The translations under genes were made by a program, and so were the position numbers. A stretch of DNA of 64,000 nt from Alphaproteobacteria bacterium (GTDB taxonomy: Bacteria; Pseudomonadota; Alphaproteobacteria; Micropepsales; Micropepsaceae), in NCBI GenBank assembly GCA_016792565.1, contig JAEUMK010000005.1, forward strand, positions 1-64,000. The letters are read 5' to 3'. Positions within the stretch are counted from its first letter, which is position 1; the number at the start of each line of letters is the position of its first letter. Below, in pieces: positions 28,400-36,900 of the stretch. Under the pieces are notes generated by a model. The model was not told the DNA's origin and ran no database searches. It worked only from the letters and a program-made list of their open reading frames with translations.

Positions 28400-31300
28400 A
28401 CGTCGCGGCCTTCGCGGTCCGCAACTGGCAGTTCACGCTGGTGATGACGCTGCTGTTCGCGGCGCTCGGCTATGGCGCGTTCCAGTCGATCCCGCGCGCC
28501 GAGGATCCCTCGTTCGACGCGCCGTTCTTCACCGTGATCACCCAGGCGCCGGGCATGGAAGCGGTCGAGGTCGAAAAGCTGATCACCGACCCGATCGAGG
28601 ACGCCTTCAACGAACTCGACGACGTCCACGAAATCCGGTCCACGACGACTTCCGGCGTCGCGGTCGTCAACGTGCAGTTCGAGTGGGGCCTCCCCAACAT
28701 GGACCGCAAGTACGACGAGATCATCCGCGAGATGAACCGCCTCAGGCCCGATCTTCCCTCGGCCGTGCGCAGCGTCGTCGTTCGCAAGGGACAGCCGGGC
28801 TACACCAACATCGTCCAGTTCTCGCTGATCGGCGATGTCGCCTACCGCGAACTCACCGACCGAGCGCGCGACCTGAAGGACCTGATCGAGGGCGTCGCCG
28901 GCGTCCGCCAGGTCGAAGTCTGGGGCGCGCCGCAGCCCGAAGTCCGCGTTGCGCTGGATCTCGGCCGGATGAGCCGGCTCGGCGTCACGATCAACCAGGT
29001 GAGCAACGCCATCCAGGGCGAGAACGCCGAGATTCCAGGCGGCGCCGTGCAGGCGGGCGGCGTGCGCTTCAACCTCAAGACGACGGGCTCCTACGACAGT
29101 ATCGACGAGATCGCCGACACCGTGGTCGCTGCGGAAGGTGCGGCGCTGGTGCGCGTGCGCGACATCGCCGAGGTTTCCTGGGCCGAGGACGAGGCGACCT
29201 ATACGGCGCGCCACGACGGGGCCAAGGCGGTCTTCGTCACCGCCAACATGCGCGACGGACAGAGCATCTTCGAGGTGCGCGACGCGATCGTCGCGAAGGC
29301 CGAGGCGTTCCGCGCGACGCTGCCCGCCGACCTTCGCCTGGAGATCGCCTTCGACCAGTCGGAGAGCGTCGACAAGCGGCTCGGCCAGCTGGCCAAGGAC
29401 TTCCTGATCGCCATCGGGCTCGTCATGCTGACCCTGCTGCCGCTCGGCTATCGCGCGGCGCTGGTCGTGATGTTCTCGATCCCGCTCTCGCTCGCCCTCG
29501 GCATATGGCTGCTCGGCCATGCCGGCTTCACGCTGAACCAGCTCTCGATCTCGGGCTTCGTGATCTCGCTCGGCCTGCTGGTCGACGATTCCATCGTGGT
29601 GGTCGAGAACATCGCGCGCCATCTGCGCATGGGCAAGAAGCCGGCCGACGCGGCGATCGAGGGCACGCGGCAGATATCGCTCGCCGTGCTCGGCTGCACG
29701 GCGACGCTGATGCTGGCCTTCCTGCCGCTTCTCTTCCTGCCCGAGGGCGCAGGCGCCTTCACGCGCTCGTTGCCCGTGGCGGTGCTGCTGACGGTCGCCG
29801 CCTCGCTGTTCGTGTCGCTCACCATCATCCCCTTCATCGCCTCCAAGATCCTGAAGCCCGAGGCCCACGAGGAGGGCAACTGGCTGCTGCGCACCGTGAT
29901 GGGCGGCATCCACGCGCTCTACCGCCCGCTGCTGCACAAGGCGCTGGCGCGGCCGCTGGTGACGGTGGCCATCGCGCTCGTGCTTTTCGCCGGCACGCTG
30001 ATGCTGGTGCCGCGTATCGGCTTCAGCCTGTTTCCGCTGGCCGATTCGCGCCTGGTGATGATCCAGATCGAACTGCCCGAGGGCGCCTCGATCCAGAAGA
30101 CCGATGCCGCGCTGCGCTTCGTCGAGGCCGAAGTGATGAAGGCCGACGCGGTGCAGTCGGTGATGGGAAATCTCGGGCGGGGCAATCCGCGCGTCTACTA
30201 CAACGTCAACCAGCGCGAGCTCGCCTCCAACATTGCCGACGCCTTCGTCATGCTGAAGGCCTACGATCCGGCGACCACACCGGCCCTGCTGGATTCCTGG
30301 CGCCGGACCTTCGACGCCTATCCGGGCGTCCGCGTGCTGGTGAAGTCGATGGAGAACGGCCCGCCGCTGGAGGCTCCGATCGCCATCCGCGTGCGCGGGC
30401 CGGACGTCGAGGGCGTGCGCGCCATCGCCCGGGACCTCGAAGACATCATGCGCGCCGTTCCCGGAACGCGTGACATCAACACTCCCTCGCGCGCGACGCG
30501 CACCGACCTGAAGGTCGATGTCGACGAGGGCAAGGCGGCCCTGCTGGGGATCGCACCCGGGACGGTCGACCGCGTGGTGCGCCTCGCGGTGGCGGGCGAG
30601 GCGACCGGGGATTTCCTCGACACCGACGGCGAATCCTATCCCATCACGCTGCGCCTGCCGCTGGACGAGCATCACGGCCCGGACGTTCTGGACCGGATCT
30701 ACGTGCCGACGGCCTCAGGAGCGGCGGCGCCGCTGGCCCAGATCGCAAGCCTGGGCTTCGAGGCGAGCCCGGCCCGCATCGATCGCTTCGACAGGCTGCG
30801 TTCGGCGACCGTGACGGCCTATCCGGCGACCGGCTACCTCACCTCGAACCTGACGGCCGAGATCGTCAGCCGCGCCAAGGCGATGAAGCTGCCGCCCGGC
30901 TATGAGCTCCAGACCGGCGGCCAGTCGGAAGCGAGCGCGCGCTCGTTCGCCGGCATGGGCAGCGCGGCGCTGATAGCGATCTTCGGCATCTTCGCCGTGC
31001 TGATCCTGGAGTTCCGTTCGTTCAAAACCTCGATGATCGTCGCCAGCGTCATCCCGCTCGGCATTCTGGGCGGGATCCTCGGGCTCTATGTCTCGGGCTA
31101 TACGCTCTCGTTCACCGCGATGATCGGGATGATCGCGCTGGTGGGAATCGAGATCAAGAACTCGATCCTGCTGGTCGACTTCACCAACCAGCTGCGTGCG
31201 GCGGGCACACCGCTGCGCGAGGCGATCGAACGGGCCGGCGAAGTGCGCTTCCTGCCCATCCTGCTGACCTCGGTGACGGCGATCGGCGGCATGATGCCGC

Positions 31301-31482
31301 TGGCCGTGCAGGGATCGGGTCTCTACTCGCCGCTCGCCTGCGTCATCATCGGCGGCCTGATCACCTCGACGCTGCTGTCGCGGCTGGTGACGCCGGCCTG
31401 TTACCTGCTGCTCGCGGCGCGCGACGAGGCGAGCATTGTGCAGGCGCCCCCCGGCCGTGCTATGGCTGCCGCGGGGGAGTGA
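28396..31482 (+). CDS. RND family efflux pump, inner-membrane subunit
   Basis: The 1028-residue protein is an AcrB/MexB-type proton-driven exporter with twelve membrane helices and two large periplasmic loops. The proton-relay pair in helix 4 is Asp397-Asp398 in LGLLVDDSIVVVENIARHLR. The N-terminus (VRNWQFTLVMTLLFAALGYGAFQSIPRAEDPSFDAP) and FSIPLSLALGIWLLG are typical of the HAE-1-like subgroup, and the C-terminal half repeats the fold. The substrate cannot be told from sequence. It is translationally coupled to the adaptor and followed after 4 bases by the TetR regulator. Confidence 0.94.
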   Translation: MNVAAFAVRNWQFTLVMTLLFAALGYGAFQSIPRAEDPSFDAPFFTVITQAPGMEAVEVEKLITDPIEDAFNELDDVHEIRSTTTSGVAVVNVQFEWGLPNMDRKYDEIIREMNRLRPDLPSAVRSVVVRKGQPGYTNIVQFSLIGDVAYRELTDRARDLKDLIEGVAGVRQVEVWGAPQPEVRVALDLGRMSRLGVTINQVSNAIQGENAEIPGGAVQAGGVRFNLKTTGSYDSIDEIADTVVAAEGAALVRVRDIAEVSWAEDEATYTARHDGAKAVFVTANMRDGQSIFEVRDAIVAKAEAFRATLPADLRLEIAFDQSESVDKRLGQLAKDFLIAIGLVMLTLLPLGYRAALVVMFSIPLSLALGIWLLGHAGFTLNQLSISGFVISLGLLVDDSIVVVENIARHLRMGKKPADAAIEGTRQISLAVLGCTATLMLAFLPLLFLPEGAGAFTRSLPVAVLLTVAASLFVSLTIIPFIASKILKPEAHEEGNWLLRTVMGGIHALYRPLLHKALARPLVTVAIALVLFAGTLMLVPRIGFSLFPLADSRLVMIQIELPEGASIQKTDAALRFVEAEVMKADAVQSVMGNLGRGNPRVYYNVNQRELASNIADAFVMLKAYDPATTPALLDSWRRTFDAYPGVRVLVKSMENGPPLEAPIAIRVRGPDVEGVRAIARDLEDIMRAVPGTRDINTPSRATRTDLKVDVDEGKAALLGIAPGTVDRVVRLAVAGEATGDFLDTDGESYPITLRLPLDEHHGPDVLDRIYVPTASGAAAPLAQIASLGFEASPARIDRFDRLRSATVTAYPATGYLTSNLTAEIVSRAKAMKLPPGYELQTGGQSEASARSFAGMGSAALIAIFGIFAVLILEFRSFKTSMIVASVIPLGILGGILGLYVSGYTLSFTAMIGMIALVGIEIKNSILLVDFTNQLRAAGTPLREAIERAGEVRFLPILLTSVTAIGGMMPLAVQGSGLYSPLACVIIGGLITSTLLSRLVTPACYLLLAARDEASIVQAPPGRAMAAAGE

Positions 31483-31486
31483 CGAT

Positions 31487-32137
31487 TTGAGCGAGACGGC
31501 CGACCACGGCGCGCGCGCCTATCATCACGGCGATCTGCGCAAGGCGCTGCTGGAAGCGGCGCGCGGGATCGTCGAACAGGAAGGACTGGACGCCTTCACG
31601 CTGCGCGAATGCGCGCGTCGCGCCGGCGTCAGCCACGGCGCGCCCGCCCATCATTTCACCGACCGGACCGGCCTCCTGACGGCGCTCGCGGTGCAGGCGC
31701 TGGAGGAGCGGGTGGCCGCCGCCGAGGCGCGCATGGCCGCCGCCGGTCCCGATCCGCTCGACCGGCTGAAGGCCTGCGGCCTCGCCCATATCGAATTCAA
31801 CATCCGCCATCCACGGCTCGACGATCTGTGCTCGCACAACGGCGTGACCGACCATTCCGACCCGGCGATGCAGGCGGTCTTCCAGAAGATGACAGCGGCG
31901 CTGGTGGACGCGATGAGCGCGGCCACCGGCCAGCCGATGAAGCCGGAAAAGGAAGCCAATCCCGAAACGCTGCTGGCGCTCGTCGTCGTCACCGGCTTCG
32001 CCAAGGTCTTCAACGACGGCATGATCCTCAGGGATGTGCCGGAGCGCGAGCGGTTCGGCCGCGCCCTGGCACTCGCCAGCGATCTGCTCGATCTGCTCGA
32101 CAGCGCCTTCCGCGGCCGGGGCGTGTCGGCCGACTGA
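31487..32137 (+). CDS. TetR/AcrR family regulator of the RND operon (TTG start)
   Basis: This 216-residue regulator has the N-terminal helix-turn-helix LRKALLEAARGIVEQEGLDA, then LRECARRAGVSHGAPAHHF, and a TetR C-terminal domain. The likely start is the TTG at 31487: GGGGGAG at 31473-31479 sits 7 bases before it, no ATG is suitably placed in frame, and the gene then follows the pump by 4 bases. As the third gene of the operon it probably represses its own transcription through the CTAGACA palindromes at 27251-27300. Confidence 0.88.
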   Translation: MSETADHGARAYHHGDLRKALLEAARGIVEQEGLDAFTLRECARRAGVSHGAPAHHFTDRTGLLTALAVQALEERVAAAEARMAAAGPDPLDRLKACGLAHIEFNIRHPRLDDLCSHNGVTDHSDPAMQAVFQKMTAALVDAMSAATGQPMKPEKEANPETLLALVVVTGFAKVFNDGMILRDVPERERFGRALALASDLLDLLDSAFRGRGVSAD

Positions 32138-32150
32138 ACGCCATAGACCG

Positions 32151-32185
32151 GAAAAGGATGGCCCCGGCGTTTGCGCGCCGGGGCC
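32151..32185. terminator. Hairpin terminator between convergent genes
   Basis: Bases 32160-32169 and 32176-32185 form a perfect 10-pair GC stem around the loop TTTGCG, between the convergent tetR and DUF6600-like genes. On the minus strand it is followed by CCTTTTCC, a short U tract, so it best serves the leftward gene. On the plus strand the U tract is poor. Confidence 0.6.
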
Positions 32186-32189
32186 GTTG

Positions 32190-33671
32190 CTACTGGGCCG
32201 TCTCCTCGCTCGCCGGCGGGGGCGGCGGCGGAGGGGCAGGCTCAGGAGCGGGAGGTGGCGGCGGGACATAGGCCTCGACCGGGGCCTCGTAGGACGGCTC
32301 GGGCGCGGCATAGGCCTCGGCGGGCGGGGCATAATCCTCGACCGGGGCCTCGTAGGACGGCTCGGGCGCGGCATAGGCCTCGGCGGGCGGGGCGTAGTCC
32401 TCGACCGGGGCCTCATAGGACGGCTCTGGCGCGGCATAGTCCTCGACCGGGGCCTCGTAGGACGGCTCGGGCGCGGCATAGGCCTCGGCGGCCGGGGCAT
32501 AGTCCTCGACCTGGGTCTCGGTGGACGGCTCGGGCGCGGCATAGGCCTCGGCGGGCGGGGCGTAGTCCTCGACCGGCATCTCCGTCGACGGGTCGGGCAG
32601 GATCGCGGTCTCGACCGGCGGGGCGCCGCCGTCCGCACTCGGGGCCGCGTCGAGCGGCGCCGTGCCGGGCTCGCTCGCGGGAACGCCCTCGGCCAGGCTG
32701 TCCACCGGTGGGGCGGGCTGGGGATCGGACGGCGCGGCCTCGATCATCGGCTCGGGCGCGGGCGGCAGGGCGGGATCGTCCGCGACCGCGCTCGCCGTCT
32801 CGGTCTGCTCCGCCGAGATCGCCGCCAGAACCGCGGGATCGTCGGCGATCGGCGTCTCGACCGGGCGATAGACCTCGACGACTCCCGCCCTCCCGCCGGC
32901 TTCGCCCGACGGCGCGGCGGAGGCTTCGGCAAGCTCCACCATCTCGACCGGGGTTTCGGCGAGCGCGTTCACCGCCTCGACCGACACGCCGTAGTTATAG
33001 ACGCGGTTGTCGACGATCGTGACGTTGGTGATGTTGGTGACGTTGTTCACGACCGTCGTGTGGTTGTTGACGATCGTCACGTTCTGGCGCGGCGGCACGA
33101 CGTGGCGGTCGATGCGCCGGCTGCCGAAGTGGCGGGTCGGGGCGTAGCACCAAGCGTCGCCGAAGGTGATGTGGATGACCGGGCGGCGATAGAAGAAATC
33201 GTCGAACGCCGACCCCCACAGATAGGAGGCGGGGATGGGCGCCCAGCCCAGATAGTCGCCGCGGTCCGACCAGGTCACCCAGGCCGGGCCCCAGACATAG
33301 CCCGGCACCCAGTACCAGCCGATGCGGCGGTCGTAGTCCCACGATCCGTAGTGATAGGTCGCCCAGCCGAAGGGCTCGTCGCTCACCCACATCCAGCCAT
33401 AGTCGCGGGTCATCGCCCAGCGGCCGCGCGTGTAGGGCCTCCAGTCGCGCTGGTGGCGCGGCACCCAGACCTGGCCGTAGCGGGCGTGGCGGACCCAGCG
33501 TCCGTGGGGCCTCAGCTCGTTGTAGAAGAGGCTGAAGCTGACCGAGACGCGGCTGCGCGCCTCGGCGGCGGGGACGAGGCTGAAGCCGCCCGGCTCGCCA
33601 AGCGAGGGGCCGGCGCCGAACAGGGCAAGGCCGGCGACCGCAGCGGCGGCAAGGCCCGTGATGGTCTTCAT
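32190..33671 (-). CDS. DUF6600-like exported protein with a Pro/Glu/Tyr-rich tandem-repeat tail
   Basis: This 493-residue protein starts with a signal peptide (MKTITGLAAAAVAGLALFGAG). Residues about 45-190 are very rich in Trp and Tyr, with WxxV/YxWGPxW patterns such as GRWAMTRDYGWMWVSDEPFGW and GWYWVPGYVWGPAWV. This matches the DUF6600 family found next to FecR-like proteins. A VNN/NVT-rich stretch follows, then an acidic Ala/Pro linker, and finally six copies of a 21-residue repeat of the form EPSYEAPVEDYAPP plus AEAYAAP, and a polyproline end. It is probably periplasmic or surface attached; function unknown. It is divergent from the nSTAND-WD40 gene with 244 bases between. Confidence 0.8.
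   Translation of the reverse strand: MKTITGLAAAAVAGLALFGAGPSLGEPGGFSLVPAAEARSRVSVSFSLFYNELRPHGRWVRHARYGQVWVPRHQRDWRPYTRGRWAMTRDYGWMWVSDEPFGWATYHYGSWDYDRRIGWYWVPGYVWGPAWVTWSDRGDYLGWAPIPASYLWGSAFDDFFYRRPVIHITFGDAWCYAPTRHFGSRRIDRHVVPPRQNVTIVNNHTTVVNNVTNITNVTIVDNRVYNYGVSVEAVNALAETPVEMVELAEASAAPSGEAGGRAGVVEVYRPVETPIADDPAVLAAISAEQTETASAVADDPALPPAPEPMIEAAPSDPQPAPPVDSLAEGVPASEPGTAPLDAAPSADGGAPPVETAILPDPSTEMPVEDYAPPAEAYAAPEPSTETQVEDYAPAAEAYAAPEPSYEAPVEDYAAPEPSYEAPVEDYAPPAEAYAAPEPSYEAPVEDYAPPAEAYAAPEPSYEAPVEAYVPPPPPAPEPAPPPPPPPASEETAQ
32268..32594 (-). repeat. In-frame 63-base tandem repeats within the DUF6600-like gene
   Basis: The stretch codes for 109 residues as units of 21, 21, 14, 21, 21 and 11. 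The third unit lacks seven residues and the last runs into the polyproline tail. The units are nearly identical at the DNA level, so unit number can vary by recombination or replication slippage without breaking the frame. Confidence 0.85.
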
Positions 33672-33915
33672 CGCGAACGATCCTCAAGCGGGCGGGCATC
33701 CGTCGCCGGACGCCCGCCGGGTTTCTGGGGCGACCCTGACGGCAGCAAGCTGTATGGCGGCTGAACGGGAGCGCGCGGTCCTGCGGCATTCGGTCCGCCA
33801 GGGGCCGGCGGCCCGCGCCATGTTGCCGCCGCAAAGCCTTAGCCCTTATCGTGCGCCTCGCGCGCCGCCCCGGGCTTTGGGTGCGGACCTGCGCGTTTGC
33901 CGATTGGGGTCGTCC

Positions 33916-36900
33916 ATGCCGAAGCCTTTGCGCATCTTCATCTCATCGCCCGGCGACGTCTCCGCCGAGCGGCGGCGCTCGGCCCTGGTGGTGGAGAGCC
34001 TGAAGAAGGAATTCGCGCGCTTCTTCGACATCACGGCCTATCTGTGGGAGCACGAGGCGATGCTCGCCACGGGGCACTTCCAGGACGTCATCGAGCCGCC
34101 CAGCCAGAGCGACATCGTGGTGCTGATCCTGTGGTCGCGGCTGGGTACGCCGCTGCCGGTGAATTCGGGCAAGCGCGAGTATCGCGGCATCGACGGACGC
34201 GCGCCGGTGACCGGGACGGAATGGGAATACGAGGACGCGCTCGCCGCCAATCGCGCCAAGGGCGCGCCGGACCTGCTGGTCTACCGCTCGAACCGCGAGC
34301 CGCAGATCTCGCTGCGCGACCCGCAGAAGAAGGCGCTGGCGGAGAATCAGTGGTCGGCGCTGGAGAGCTTCTGGTCGCGCTACTTCCAGGCGGGCGGGGT
34401 GTTTCTCTCCGCCTATCACGGCTTCGACGATCTGGAAGATTTCGGCGACATGCTGGAGGCGCATCTGCGCCAGCTGATCCGCGCCCGGATCGAAAAGGAG
34501 CGCAGCCAGGGCGCGCATGCCGGGGCCGAGGTCAGGGCGACCTGGCTGCAGTCGCCGTTCCGGGGGCTGTCGACCTACGACTTCGAGCATGCCCCGATCT
34601 TCTTCGGACGCGGCGCGGCCCAGCTCAAGGCGGTCGAGCAGATCGTCCGCAACGCCAACGAGGGCAAGGCGTTCCTCCTGGTGCTGGGGGCATCGGGCTC
34701 GGGCAAGTCCTCGCTCGTGCGGGCAGGCCTCCTGCCCAACCTCTTCGCCCGCGGCGTCGCGGACGGGGCGGGGTTGTGGCGGCGGGCGATCCTCAAGCCG
34801 GGCGACGCGGACGGCAATCTGTTCCTCGGCCTCGCCCGGGCGCTGATCGAGGACCGGGTGAAGGACGGCGTCGGCCTGCCGGAAATCCTCGGCGCCGGCG
34901 TCACCGTCGAGCAGCTGGAGAACGCGCTGCGCCGTTCGATCGACGATCCTTCGTTCGTCTTCGCGCCGGCGCTGGCGCGCGTCACCGCCGAGGCGCGCGC
35001 CTCGGGCCGCATCATGGGCCACGAGAGCGCCAAGCTGGCGCTGGTGCTGGACCAGCTGGAGGAGATCTTCACCGACAGCGCGATCTCGACCGAGGAACGC
35101 AATTCCTTCATCCGGCTGATCGGTTCGCTGTCGAAGACCGGCGCGGTCTGGACGGTTGCGACGATGCGCTCGGACTTCTGGCACCGCGCCGCGGCGGCGC
35201 CCGAACTCGTGGCGCTGGCCGAGGGCACCGGGCGGATGGACCTGCTGCCGCCGAGCCAGGCGGAACTCGCCGAGATGATCCGGCGCCCGGCGGCGGCGGC
35301 CGGCCTGACCTTCGAGGACCATCCGGAGACCAAGATCGGCCTCGATGCGATCATCGCCGAGGAAGCGGCGCGCGATCCCGGCTCGCTGCCGCTGGTCTCG
35401 TTCGTGCTCGACGCGCTCTACAAGACGGACGTGGAGAAGGCCAGGGGATCGGTCCTCACCTACGACACCTACGAGGCGCTCGGCGGCATCAAGGGCGCGA
35501 TCGCCACCCGCGCCGACGAAATCCTCAATGCCCAGACCCCCGACATCCAGGCGGCGCTCGCCTCGGTGCTGCGCGCGCTGGTGACGGTCGATGCCGACAA
35601 CCGGCAGAACGCGACCGCGCGGATGGCGCCGCTGACCGCCTTTCCGGCGGGTTCGCCGCGCCGCGCGCTGGTCGATGCGTTTCTCGATCCGTCCGCGCGG
35701 TTGCTGATCGCCGACGGCGATGGCGGCGAGGCGCGGGTCCGGGTCGCGCACGAATCCCTGCTCAATCACTGGTCGAAGGCCCGCGATCAGATCAATCGCG
35801 ACCGCCGCGATCTGGAGACCCGCTCGCGCCTGGAGGAAGACGAGTTGCTGTGGCGCGCCGCGCCGCCGGCCGAGAAATCGGCCCGCCTGCTCGAAGGCCT
35901 GTCGCTGGAGGAAGGCAAGGACCTCGTCAAGAAGTGGGACGAGGAACTGCCGCAATCGCTGAAGGACTTCATCGCCGAGAGCGCCAAGGCCGCGAACGTC
36001 AAGCGCAACCGGCGCATGCGCATCCTTACCGCCGTCGCGGCGGTGATGGCGGTTTTGGCGGTCGGCGCCGGCATCCTTGGCTTCTTCGCGCAGCAGCAGA
36101 GCCGGATCGCCCAGGCCGAGAGCGCCCGCGCCCAGGCCGAGAGCGAGCGCGCCAAGTCGGCCGAGGCGCAGGCCGAGGCGCAATTGCGCGAGACCCAGCG
36201 CGGCAGCGCCCAGCTGGTCGCCCGCCAGTCCTACCTTGCCTCGAAGGGCGGCTTCTCGGAACTGGCGCTGGCGCTGGCGGTCGAGTCCGTGCGGATCGCC
36301 GAGCAGGCGGGCGGCGAACTGCCGCGGGCCTCGCTGGCGGCGCTGCAGCACGCCGCCTCGACCGATACCATCGTCTCGGTCCTGTCGGATTCGGGCGGGC
36401 CCCTGGGCGACATCGAATTCGGCGCCGACCCGTCGGTCATCTTCACCGGCGGCGACGGCAAGCTGACCGTCTGGAACACGTTCCTCGGCACAGAGCGCTC
36501 GATCTTCGGCTCCTACGAAGACCCCTTCCTCACCAGCGTCGCCGACCGCGGCGGTCATTTCCTTGTGAATCTCTACAAGGACAAGACCATGCAGTTCTTC
36601 GACGGCGCGACGTTCGAGCCGGTCGGGACGATGAAGACGTTCGACGCCATGCCGGTGGTCGCGGCGATCGATCGCGACGGCCGCACGGTGGTCGCGACGG
36701 ACGAGACCGGGGCGGTTCACTTCGTCGATGCGACGACGCAGGAGCCGCTCTATTCGCTTCAAGGCCATGACGGCCGCCCGGTGGCCGCCGCGGTCGCCGA
36801 CAACATCTCGATCGCCGTCACCGGCGACGATCGCGGCAAGGCGGTGATCTGGGACCTGGCGACGCGCGCCGAGCGGGCGACGATCTGGCACGGTTCGGCC

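Noticed and set aside
32268-32594. Regular repeats considered as a CRISPR array or minisatellite.
   Set aside because: Units are in frame within an exported protein, encode a consistent Pro/Glu/Tyr motif, and have no unique spacers.
33658-33915. Upstream in-frame extension of the nSTAND-WD40 protein.
   Set aside because: The added residues are Arg/Ala-rich without domain similarity, and a ribosome-binding site with the start of DUF4062 is at 33916.
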